From: Streptosporangiaceae bacterium
GTDB lineage: Bacteria; Actinomycetota; Actinomycetes; Streptosporangiales; Streptosporangiaceae
Length of the DNA stretch: 18,175 nucleotides
Assembly: GCA_030039095.1 (NCBI GenBank)
Contig: JASHQP010000554.1
Span: forward strand, 1 to 18,175
Direction: 5' to 3'
This document shows positions 1 to 6,772 of this stretch, piece after piece; position 1 is the first letter of the stretch, and every line of letters begins with the position of its first letter. The position numbers and the translations under genes were made by a program. The notes under the pieces were generated by a model that saw nothing but the letters and a program-made list of their open reading frames with translations, did no database searches and was not told the origin of the DNA.

Positions 1-1
1 G

Positions 2-748
2 GCGTCGGCGGCGAGCCTTGGCTGCGCGGCGGCGTCGGTGGCGCTGCTCGCCGGGTGGGCCGCCGTCGAGCTGCGGTCCCGCCGCCCGCTGATCGACCTG
101 CGGCTGCTGCGGCGCCGCAGCGTGCTCGCCGCGAATGTCACCGCGTTTCTGGTGGCCGTGGGCTTCTACCCGCTGGGCTCGCTGATCGTCCGCTACGTGC
201 AGACGCCGCCCGGCACCGGCTACGGCTTCGGCGCGTCGGTGGTGGTCGCCGGGCTGATGCTGACGCCGTTCTCGCTGGCCAGCTTCGCCGCGTCGCGGGT
301 CGCCGGCCGGCTGGCCCGGCGCACGTCCGCGGAGGTGGTGGTGGCGGCGAGCTGCGTGCTGCTGATCGCCTCGATGGCCGCCTTCCTGCTGGCACGCGGC
401 GGGTACTGGCAGATCGTGGCGGCCATGGCGCTGGACGGCTTCGGAGTCGGGTGCGTGTACGCGGTCAACCCGCTGCAGATCACCGGCGGGGTGCCGGCCG
501 CGGAGACCGGGAGCGCGATCAGCTTCTACCAGCTGGTGCGCACGGTCGCGTACTCGCTGGGCAGCACGCTGAGCGCCACGGTGCTCGTGCTGTACCTGCC
601 GCGCGGCCGGGTGTTCCCGGGCGACGCCGGCTACAGCGCCGCCGCCGTGGTGTGCGCCGCGGTGCTGGTCGCCGCGCTCGCGGCCAGTGGCTTTTTCGCG
701 CTGCGAAGCCGCGGTTCCGGTCCCGCCGTGCAGATCCCGGGTGGCTGA
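2..748 (+). CDS. MFS multidrug/solute exporter, C-terminal part (5' truncated)
   Basis: The reading frame is open from the first bases of the window and ends at TGA 746-748, so this is the C-terminal end of a longer gene. About 245 residues are visible. They are strongly hydrophobic and show a run of membrane helices separated by short basic loops such as RSRRP, RRRS and RLARRTS, as in major facilitator transporters. The segment with SFYQLVRTVAYSLGS followed by a final helix and a short polar tail resembles the last third of DHA2-type (EmrB/QacA-like) drug:proton antiporters. A likely role is proton-coupled export across the cytoplasmic membrane; the substrate cannot be predicted. An ATG at 428 and a GTG at 38 lie in frame, but the hydrophobic sequence continues upstream to the window edge, so the true start lies outside. 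A terminator-like hairpin follows, so it is probably not co-transcribed with the downstream operon. Confidence 0.85.
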   Translation, partial: ASAASLGCAAASVALLAGWAAVELRSRRPLIDLRLLRRRSVLAANVTAFLVAVGFYPLGSLIVRYVQTPPGTGYGFGASVVVAGLMLTPFSLASFAASRVAGRLARRTSAEVVVAASCVLLIASMAAFLLARGGYWQIVAAMALDGFGVGCVYAVNPLQITGGVPAAETGSAISFYQLVRTVAYSLGSTLSATVLVLYLPRGRVFPGDAGYSAAAVVCAAVLVAALAASGFFALRSRGSGPAVQIPGG

Positions 749-800
749 CGCGATCGGGCCGATCCGCGCGGTCGCGCAGGCCGGCCCGCCGCTGCATGGG

Positions 801-829
801 GCTTCCGCCTGCCGGAAGCAGCCTGTTTT
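801..829 (+). terminator. Putative intrinsic terminator after the MFS gene
   Basis: A perfect 7-bp inverted repeat, GCTTCCG (801-807) and CGGAAGC (813-819), encloses a 5-base loop. Four T residues follow at 826-829, six bases beyond the stem. It lies about 50 bases after the MFS stop codon. The T-tract is short and displaced, as is common in high-GC actinobacteria, so the call is moderate. It would separate the MFS transcript from the catabolic operon. Confidence 0.5.
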
Positions 830-871
830 CCGCGGACGAGACCCGGTTACGTTGTGCGTGTCATGCAAGTT

Positions 872-881
872 TGTCGCGACA
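872..881. promoter_or_regulatory. 10-bp perfect palindrome TGTCGCGACA, possible operator
   Basis: TGTCGCGACA is fully self-complementary and lies about 150 bases before the first gene of the operon, in sequence with no coding features. Such palindromes often bind dimeric repressors of the TetR or GntR type, but I see no second copy and no regulator gene in the window. No convincing -35/-10 pair could be assigned. A TACGTT at 848-853 fits a loose TAnnnT -10 pattern but lacks a good -35 partner. Confidence 0.25.
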
Positions 882-971
882 TTGGCAGCCGGGGCGTCCG
901 CGAAACCGACCGGAGGTCTCGGCCCTGGCGCATCCCCTGAGAGCCGGGGCAGGCGCAACACCGAAGTCGAG

Positions 972-990
972 CTGGCAGATGCCGTGCCAG
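972..990 (+). promoter_or_regulatory. Leader hairpin upstream of the operon
   Basis: The arms CTGGCA (972-977) and TGCCAG (985-990) are perfect 6-bp complements around a 7-base loop. It sits 13 bases before the much stronger start-codon hairpin and would form in the 5' untranslated RNA if transcription starts upstream. It may be part of a structured leader or a coincidence in GC-rich sequence. Confidence 0.3.
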
Positions 991-1002
991 GCGCCCGTGA
1001 GT

Positions 1003-1038
1003 GCCTTCATCGGCGTCTCTAGGAGAGCCGATGAAGGT
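1003..1038 (+). promoter_or_regulatory. Long inverted repeat enclosing the RBS and start codon of the operon's first gene
   Basis: CCTTCATCGGC (1004-1014) and GCCGATGAAGG (1027-1037) are perfect 11-bp complements. After one bulged G (1015), TCTC (1016-1019) pairs with GAGA (1023-1026), leaving a three-base TAG loop. G1003 and T1038 can add a G-U pair. The result is 15 Watson-Crick pairs with a single bulge. The Shine-Dalgarno AGGAG (1021-1025) lies in the loop and upper stem, and the ATG (1031-1033) lies inside the lower stem. In RNA this would mask translation initiation; in DNA it could be an operator with half-sites 23 bp apart. The structure is read directly from the sequence; the function is inferred. 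Confidence 0.7.
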
Positions 1039-2374
1039 TCGAAGATCAGCTAGCGTACTGAGTTTGGTCGCGGCCTGCGCGCTGGCCCTGGCCGCATGCA
1101 GTTCCTCGAGCAGCTCGCCGGGCAGCGCAGCCAAACCCGCCGCGACCACGCCGGCGTCCTCGTCGGGCATCGGTGACTACCACCCGGTCAGCGACTACAT
1201 GGCGTACATCGGCGGGCACTCGGGCGCGGCCAACTCCAAGCTGTCGCCCATCGACATCGGCGTGGTCAATCAGCAGGGCGGCAGCGCGGACATCGCCCCG
1301 GAGTGGACGAACGGCGCGCAGATCGCGGCTGACTTCATCAACTCCGACGCCGGCGGCATCGACGGCCATCCGGTGAAGCTCGTCACCTGCTTCATCCCGG
1401 ATGTTGTCGCCAACGCCGCGCAGTGCGGCCAGGAGATGGCCAACAACTCCGGCGTCCAGGCCGTCTCGGTGGGCGCGGTCGCCATCGGCAACGAGGCGAT
1501 GGAGTCCGCGCTCGCGCCGACGGGCAAGGTGCTCGTCTTCGGCGTCTCCGTCAGCCCGGTCGACACCACGTACAAGAACGGCTACATCCTCTTCGGGGAC
1601 GCAACACACGTGGAGGCGCCCCTCGCGACGTTCATCAAGCAGTACCTGCACTCCAAGAGCGTGGCGATCATCTATCCGGACCTTCCGGGCAGCAACATCG
1701 ACGCCGAGATCACCGAGGCGGCGCTGAAGTACGAGCACGTCCCGGTGAAGGTCGTCGGCTTCGACCCCACCACCACGAACCTTGCCGGACCGGTGATCGC
1801 GTCCGGGGCAGCGACGGCTGGCCTGGTGATCAACGACTCGCCGAGCCCGCAGATCTGCTCCGCGATCTACAAGGCGCTCGAGCAGCTCAACATCACCACG
1901 CCGGTGCTGGCCAACGTGCCGTGCGATTCCACGGTGACCGCCACCGGCGACGGCGGGTCGCTGCCGGTCGGCTGGTACTACGCCAGCGCGAACCCGCTGC
2001 CGGGCGACGCGTCGGATCCCAGCCTGGCGGCCTTCAAGAAGGTCGCGGACCAGTTCGGCAACGCTGTGTACGCCGCGGATGCCTGGACCGCCGACTCGTT
2101 CGCGCAGTTCCTGACCATCGCCAAGTGGGACGGCGATCTGCTCAGGGCCGGCAAGCCGATCACGGCGGCCAACCTGAACGCGCTGGCCAAGTCGTTCAAG
2201 GGCCCGGTGCCGCAGGGCGCACCGACCTTGGTCTGCGGGTCGTTCCCGCAGGCGCCGGCGGTCTGCAACGACGAGGTGTCGTTCTTCCAGAACACCGCGC
2301 CGGGGGTGTTCAAGGCGATCGCCAGGTGGATCGGGCCGCCGGCCGGCTTCGTGATCCCCAAAGGCCTGCAGTGA
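1031..2374 (+). CDS. Liv-type ABC transporter substrate-binding lipoprotein
   Basis: This 447-residue protein should bind the imported substrate outside the membrane and deliver it to the permease and ATPases encoded further along the operon. The N-terminus has a basic start (MKVRR), a hydrophobic segment and a lipobox LAAC with the lipidated Cys at residue 23, followed by a Ser/Pro/Ala-rich linker. The mature part opens with IDIGVVNQQGG and carries a GAQIAADFINSDAGGIDGHPVKL stretch, hallmarks of the type I periplasmic-binding fold of the LivJ/LivK (Peripla_BP_6) family. The ATG at 1031 was chosen because AGGAG lies just upstream and it gives a canonical signal peptide; a GTG at 1001 would add ten residues and has no good RBS. 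The initiation region is folded into a strong hairpin. The stop overlaps the SDR start. Family members bind amino acids, amides, urea or aromatic acids, so the ligand is open. Confidence 0.9.
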   Translation: MKVRRSASVLSLVAACALALAACSSSSSSPGSAAKPAATTPASSSGIGDYHPVSDYMAYIGGHSGAANSKLSPIDIGVVNQQGGSADIAPEWTNGAQIAADFINSDAGGIDGHPVKLVTCFIPDVVANAAQCGQEMANNSGVQAVSVGAVAIGNEAMESALAPTGKVLVFGVSVSPVDTTYKNGYILFGDATHVEAPLATFIKQYLHSKSVAIIYPDLPGSNIDAEITEAALKYEHVPVKVVGFDPTTTNLAGPVIASGAATAGLVINDSPSPQICSAIYKALEQLNITTPVLANVPCDSTVTATGDGGSLPVGWYYASANPLPGDASDPSLAAFKKVADQFGNAVYAADAWTADSFAQFLTIAKWDGDLLRAGKPITAANLNALAKSFKGPVPQGAPTLVCGSFPQAPAVCNDEVSFFQNTAPGVFKAIARWIGPPAGFVIPKGLQ

Positions 2375-3213
2375 GTGCGGTGGTGGACCGGGAGGAGCTT
2401 TCCGGGCAGGTGGCGGTCGTTACCGGGAGCGGCCGGGGATTCGGCCGGGCGATCGCCGAGGGGCTGGCCGCCGCCGGGGCGGCGGTGGTCGTGACCTCGC
2501 GGACCGAGCCGGAGATCGATGACACGGTCACGTCGATCGAGGCGGCAGGCGGCATGGCGCTGGGCGTGGTGGCTGACGTGACCAGGCTGCCGGACGTGCA
2601 GCGCCTGCGGGCTGCGGGCGAGAAGGAGTTCGGGCCGGTGACCCTGGCCGTCCACAACGCGGGGGTGCCGTGGCCGTTCGGGCCCACCTGGCTGGTGGAC
2701 CCGGGCCGGTGGTGGAGCGCCCAGCAGGTTCACGTGCTCGGGGCGATGCACTGCATCTCCGCGTTCGTGCCCGCCATGGTGCAGGGTCAGGGCGGCCGGG
2801 TGATCGTGATCTCCAGTGCCGGGGGCACCAGGGTCACCCCGTACATGTCCGGTTATGCCGTGGCGAAGGCCACCCAGATAAGGCTGGTCCAGTTCCTGGC
2901 CGCCGAGGGCCGGGACGCGGGCGTGTCCGCCTTCGCCGTTCACCCCGGCGACGAGCTCACCGGGATCTCCGACCTGACGATGAGCGACCCGGACGCCCAG
3001 CGCTGGGTGCCCTGGTTCGTCGGCGACCTGACCAGCCGCAAGGAGGCAGGGTCCGACGGCACCGCGGGCTTCCGCGCGTGTGCCACGCTCTGCGCACGGC
3101 TCGGCTCCGGCCGCTACGACCGGCTCTCCGGCCAGTACCTGACTCCCGGTGACGACCTCGACGGGCTGCCGGACACCGAGTTCGAGGACGCGGCCGCGGC
3201 CAGTCCGCCCTGA
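2371..3213 (+). CDS. Short-chain dehydrogenase/reductase (SDR)
   Basis: The 280-residue length is normal for a classical SDR, a cytosolic NAD(P)-dependent oxidoreductase acting on alcohols or ketones. The cofactor motif TGSGRGFG is at residues 18-25, the NAG motif at 96-98 (HNAG), the catalytic Ser at 148/149 (VISSAGG), and the YxxxK pair is Tyr162 and Lys166 (YAVAK). A PG turn follows (HPGDELT). The Asn that usually completes the catalytic tetrad appears to be His121 (QQVHVLG). An Arg at residue 44 at the end of the second strand (VVVTSRTEP) is compatible with NADP preference, but this is weak. The GTG start overlaps the preceding TGA as GTGA, and AAAGG at 2360-2364 gives the RBS, so translation is probably coupled to the binding protein. 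The position suggests oxidation of a hydroxyl on the imported compound or an intermediate. Confidence 0.88.
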   Translation: MSAVVDREELSGQVAVVTGSGRGFGRAIAEGLAAAGAAVVVTSRTEPEIDDTVTSIEAAGGMALGVVADVTRLPDVQRLRAAGEKEFGPVTLAVHNAGVPWPFGPTWLVDPGRWWSAQQVHVLGAMHCISAFVPAMVQGQGGRVIVISSAGGTRVTPYMSGYAVAKATQIRLVQFLAAEGRDAGVSAFAVHPGDELTGISDLTMSDPDAQRWVPWFVGDLTSRKEAGSDGTAGFRACATLCARLGSGRYDRLSGQYLTPGDDLDGLPDTEFEDAAAASPP

Positions 3214-3224
3214 TCCGGGACGTG

Positions 3225-3250
3225 CAGGGCAGCGATGTCTCAGTGCCCTG
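3225..3250 (+). promoter_or_regulatory. Intercistronic inverted repeat between SDR and CoA-transferase genes
   Basis: CAGGGCA (3225-3231) and TGCCCTG (3244-3250) are perfect 7-bp complements with a 12-base loop. It fills most of the 55-base gap and ends ten bases before the AGGAGG RBS of the next gene. No T-tract follows, so it is not a standard terminator. It may affect mRNA stability or partial read-through; function is unproven. Confidence 0.3.
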
Positions 3251-3268
3251 GTGGGCGATAGGAGGAGC

Positions 3269-5551
3269 ATGCGCGGTCCGCTGACCGGCCTGCGGGTCAT
3301 CGACTTCGGCCAGTATGTGGCCGGCCCGCTTGCCGCCGTGCTGCTCGCCGACCAGGGTGCCGAGGTCATTCATGTCGATCCGCCGGGCGGCCCGCGCTGG
3401 GGTGGCGTCGCCGACGCGTTCCTCAACCGGGGCAAGCGCCGGGTGATCCTCGACCTGAAGCGGCCGGCCGACCTCGACGCCGCGCGGCGGCTGATTGCCT
3501 CGGCGGATGCCGTGATCGAGAACTTCCGGCCCGGCGTGCTCGGGCGGCTCGGCCTGGCCCCCGAGTCGCTGGTGTCGCAGTGCCCCGGGCTGATCGTGTG
3601 CTCCATGCCGGGCTTCGGCCGCGACGATCCGCGTGCCCGGCTGCGCGGCTTCGAGGGCATCATCGCCGCGGCGACGGACAACTGCCATCCGCGCGTGGGC
3701 GAAGAGCCACCCGGCTGGGACTGGAGCCGGCCCACGTACTCCGCGCTGCCGCTCGCCTCCAGCTTCGCCGCCTACCTCGCGGGCGTGAGCATCGTGATGG
3801 CGCTGATCGCGCGGCGCCGAACCGGCCGCGGCCAGCTGGTCGAGGTGCCGCTGTTCGACGCCATGTTCACGCTGATCGGGCACTCCGGCGCGTACGCGGA
3901 CCAGCGGGGCCTGCGTCCGCCGCGTGGCATCCACGGCCGTGGTGCGGGCACGTTCCGGTGCAGCGACGGCCGGTTCGTCCAGTTCGACACCTCGAGCCCG
4001 CGGCATCTGTCCTGGTACGCCCGCGCCGCCGGGCTGCTCGGCAGCTTCGACGCCGACCTGCTCGACCTGGCCGCCAACGCCAGCCCCGAGGTGAACGAGC
4101 GGCTGCACGAGCGGCTGCGCGCGGAGTTCGCCACCCGCACCGCCTTGCAGTGGGAGGACCTGGGGAACGCGGCCGGCGCCGCCATCGGGTTCGTGCGCAC
4201 GCCGGCCGAGTGGATCGGCACCGAGCACGCCAGGCTGAGCCACGCCGTGGCGCAGGTCGAGGATCCCGAGCTCGGCCCGATCTGGTGCGCGGGGCTGCCG
4301 GTCTGGCTCGGCGCGTTCCCCGACCCGAAGGTCGAGCCACGCCGGCTGCCCGGTCAGGACACGCTCGAGGTGCTGGCGGAGGTGGCGGATGCGCCGCCGC
4401 TGGAGACCGGGCCCGGGCCAGAGCCCGGTCTCGACCGCCCGCTGGACGGCATCCGGGTGCTCGATCTCGGGCTCGCGCTCGCCGGGCCGACCTGCGGGCG
4501 GATCCTGTCCGAGTTCGGCGCGGACGTGGTGAAGGTCAGCGCGCCGAACGCCGGCGTCGGCGGGTACCTGAACCGCGGCAAGGAGTCCATCCTGGTCGAC
4601 CTCGCGACCGTGGCCGGCCAGGAGGTCTACTGGCGGCTGGTGGACCGTGCAGACGTCGTGCTGGAGAACTTCTCCCCTGGCACCGCCGACCGCCTGGCGA
4701 TCGGTCACGCGGAGGTGCGCGCGCGCCGGCCCGGGGTCGTGTACGCGTCGATCAGCTGCTACGGCCTCGGCGGGCCGTGGCAGGGCCGCCGGGGGTGGGA
4801 GCGCCAGGGTCAGGCGGTGACCGGGATCATGGAACGCACCGGGCTGCCGTCGGTGCTCGGCCCCTACAACATCGTCGACATCGGCACCGGCATCCTCGGC
4901 GCGTTCGCCATCGCGCTCGGGCTGTACCACCGCCAGCAGACCGGCGAGGGCGGGCTGGTGAGCGGGTCGCTCGCGCAGACCGGGACCTACCATCAGGCCA
5001 TCTTCATGTTCGACGTCCCCGGCTACGTCCCGTCCGAGCCGCGTGGGTACGCGGCCCTCGGCGAAGGGCCGCTGCAGCGGTTCTACCGCGCCAGCGACCG
5101 GTGGTTCTTCCTCGGCGCCCGCCCGGCCGACCTGCCCGCGCTCGCCGAGATCACTGGCTCGGCAGACCTGGCCAGCCGCGCCGGCCCGGCTCTCGGGCAT
5201 GAACTCGCCGACGCGTTCAAGGGCGAATGCGCCGTCGGGCTGGTCGGCAGGCTCACCGACGCGGGCATCGCCGCCCACGCCGTGGTGCCGATAGCGGAGC
5301 TGATGACCGACGACGTGGTGCGGGCGCGCGGGCTGAGCGTGACCCAGGAGGTGCCCGGCGCGGGAAGCTGCACGATGCCGGGCATCTCGCCGCGGCTTTC
5401 CGCGACGCCTGCCCGGGTCGGGCGGCCGCCCCGGCAGCCGGGCGCGGACGCGGAGGCCGTGCTGGCCGCGGTCGGCATGGCCGACAGGCTGGATGCGCTC
5501 GACCGGAGCTGGGTGGTGCGGGCCACCGAGCTGCCAGCGGCGTGGCCATAG
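3269..5551 (+). CDS. Tandem class III (CaiB/BaiF) CoA-transferase, two modules in one chain
   Basis: At 760 residues the protein is about twice the usual 380-430 of class III CoA-transferases, which move CoA between carboxylic acids. Module 1 starts at residue 1 with PLTGLRVIDFGQYVAGP; module 2 restarts at about residue 389 with PLDGIRVLDLGLALAGP. Each has the FLNRGK/YLNRGK, NFRPG/NFSPG and TGRGQ/TGEGG segments of the family. In module 2, Asp537 (NIVDIGTG) sits where the catalytic Asp is expected. Aligning module 1 without gaps from its TGRG motif puts Ser164 at that position, so module 1 is probably non-catalytic. The DMSP enzyme DddD has a similar two-domain design with its active Asp in the second half, but this protein cannot be equated with DddD. 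The ATG follows AGGAGG at 3260-3265. Likely role: CoA activation of an acid intermediate. Confidence 0.9.
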   Translation: MRGPLTGLRVIDFGQYVAGPLAAVLLADQGAEVIHVDPPGGPRWGGVADAFLNRGKRRVILDLKRPADLDAARRLIASADAVIENFRPGVLGRLGLAPESLVSQCPGLIVCSMPGFGRDDPRARLRGFEGIIAAATDNCHPRVGEEPPGWDWSRPTYSALPLASSFAAYLAGVSIVMALIARRRTGRGQLVEVPLFDAMFTLIGHSGAYADQRGLRPPRGIHGRGAGTFRCSDGRFVQFDTSSPRHLSWYARAAGLLGSFDADLLDLAANASPEVNERLHERLRAEFATRTALQWEDLGNAAGAAIGFVRTPAEWIGTEHARLSHAVAQVEDPELGPIWCAGLPVWLGAFPDPKVEPRRLPGQDTLEVLAEVADAPPLETGPGPEPGLDRPLDGIRVLDLGLALAGPTCGRILSEFGADVVKVSAPNAGVGGYLNRGKESILVDLATVAGQEVYWRLVDRADVVLENFSPGTADRLAIGHAEVRARRPGVVYASISCYGLGGPWQGRRGWERQGQAVTGIMERTGLPSVLGPYNIVDIGTGILGAFAIALGLYHRQQTGEGGLVSGSLAQTGTYHQAIFMFDVPGYVPSEPRGYAALGEGPLQRFYRASDRWFFLGARPADLPALAEITGSADLASRAGPALGHELADAFKGECAVGLVGRLTDAGIAAHAVVPIAELMTDDVVRARGLSVTQEVPGAGSCTMPGISPRLSATPARVGRPPRQPGADAEAVLAAVGMADRLDALDRSWVVRATELPAAWP

Positions 5552-5566
5552 CGGTACTGGGGTTCG

Positions 5567-5580
5567 CGGGGGTGTCCCCG
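5567..5580 (+). repeat. Short GC hairpin before the first MetE-like gene
   Basis: CGGGG (5567-5571) and CCCCG (5576-5580) pair around a GTGT tetraloop in the 51-base gap between the CoA-transferase and the MetE-like gene. It is short and there is no T-tract. It is recorded for completeness as the only structure in this gap. Confidence 0.2.
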
Positions 5581-5602
5581 GTTCGGAGAAAGGCAGAAAA
5601 CC

Positions 5603-6760
5603 TTGCAACGGAGCCAGACCAGATTCCTCACCACGCACACGGGCAGCCTCATCCGCCCGGGCACGCTGACCGAGGAGCCATCGCGCGACGCGGCCGGGAG
5701 CACGCGCGCGGACTACGAGCGCGCGCTCACGGCGGCCGTCGCCGACGTGGTACGCAAGCAGGCAGACGTCGGCCTCGACGTCGTCAACGACGGCGAGTAC
5801 GGCAAGTCGAGCTGGTCTGCGTACGTGCTGGACCGGATCAGCGGGTTCGAGATCCGCGACGACGTGATCAAGCCGCTGGACTGGCTGGGCCGGGACCGGG
5901 ACCGGTTCCGGGGCTTCTTCACCGAAACCGACGAACTGCCCGCACTGGCCGGCGCGCCCGCCGAGATATGCGTCGGCCCGATCAAGTACATCGGTCACGA
6001 CCAGGTGAACCGGGACCTCGCCAACCTGAAGGCCGCCGCCTCCGGCCTGACCGGCGGCCAGGAGGTGTTCTTCACCAGCGTCGCCCCGGCGAGCACCGCC
6101 TACCAGGGCGTGAACGAGTACTACGCCACGGACGAGGAGTATGCGTTCGCGATAGCCGACGCGCTGCGCGAGGAGTACCTGGCGGTCCACGAGGCCGGCT
6201 TCGTCCTGCAGGTGGACGACGCCGTCCTGGCCAACATGTACGACCATCTGGCGTCCGGCGGGGAGGACAACTACCGGCGCTGGGCTCAGGTGCGCATCGA
6301 CGCGCTCAACCACGCGCTGCGTGGCATCCCCGAGGACCGGGTCCGTTACCACGTCTGCTTCGGCAGCTGGCACGTCCCGCACGTCGCCGACGCTCCGCTG
6401 GAGGCGCTGATCGACTTCATCCTCCAGGTGAAGGCCGGCGCGTACTCCATCGAGGCCGCGAATCCGCGGCACGAGTGGGAGTGGGAGATCTGGGAGCAGG
6501 CGAAGCTCCCGGCCGGGAGGATCCTCATCCCCGGTGTCATCACCCACCACACCACCACGGTCGAGCACCCGCGGCTGGTCGCACAGCGGATCGAGCGGTT
6601 CGCCAGGATCGTCGGCCCCGAGAACGTGATCGCCGGCGCCGACTGCGGCTTCGCCCAGGCGTCCGGCATCCGGCGCACGCATCCGGAGGTGATGTGGGCG
6701 AAGTTCGAGGCGCTAGCGGCAGGCGCCGCGATCGCCTCCCAGAGGGTCTTCGGCCGGTGA
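5603..6760 (+). CDS. Short MetE-like zinc enzyme (cobalamin-independent methionine synthase C-terminal domain family), copy 1
   Basis: This 385-residue protein corresponds to the catalytic C-terminal barrel of MetE alone; full MetE is about 750 residues. The N-terminus LTTHTGSLIRP and the NDGEY segment are typical of the family. All four expected zinc ligands are visible: His250 and Cys252 (YHVCFGS), Glu284 (YSIEAAN) and Cys348 (GADCGF). In this superfamily zinc activates a thiol for alkylation, either by a folate methyl group (methionine synthesis) or by an epoxide (epoxyalkane:coenzyme M transferase). The location between a CoA-transferase and a dioxygenase argues for a catabolic methyl or alkyl transfer rather than housekeeping methionine synthesis, but this is inference. 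The TTG start is preceded by GGAGAAAGG at 5585-5593 and places the conserved TTHTGS near the N-terminus, as usual. A paralogue lies at 13817-15028. Confidence 0.87.
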   Translation: MQRSQTRFLTTHTGSLIRPGTLTEEPSRDAAGSTRADYERALTAAVADVVRKQADVGLDVVNDGEYGKSSWSAYVLDRISGFEIRDDVIKPLDWLGRDRDRFRGFFTETDELPALAGAPAEICVGPIKYIGHDQVNRDLANLKAAASGLTGGQEVFFTSVAPASTAYQGVNEYYATDEEYAFAIADALREEYLAVHEAGFVLQVDDAVLANMYDHLASGGEDNYRRWAQVRIDALNHALRGIPEDRVRYHVCFGSWHVPHVADAPLEALIDFILQVKAGAYSIEAANPRHEWEWEIWEQAKLPAGRILIPGVITHHTTTVEHPRLVAQRIERFARIVGPENVIAGADCGFAQASGIRRTHPEVMWAKFEALAAGAAIASQRVFGR

Positions 6761-6772
6761 GAGGAGAACATC

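Noticed and set aside
1001..1030. Upstream GTG start for the binding protein
   Set aside because: It adds ten residues with acidic character before the signal peptide and has no Shine-Dalgarno; the ATG at 1031 has AGGAG and gives a canonical lipoprotein signal.
749..1030. Possible small genes in the region before the operon
   Set aside because: Open frames here are Arg/Pro-rich without recognisable domains or ribosome sites, and overlap the terminator and leader structures.
2957..6682. Very long open frame on the minus strand (over 1200 codons)
   Set aside because: It lies opposite several well-supported plus-strand genes, its translation is Arg/Pro/Gly/Ala-rich low-complexity sequence, and long antisense frames are expected at this GC content.
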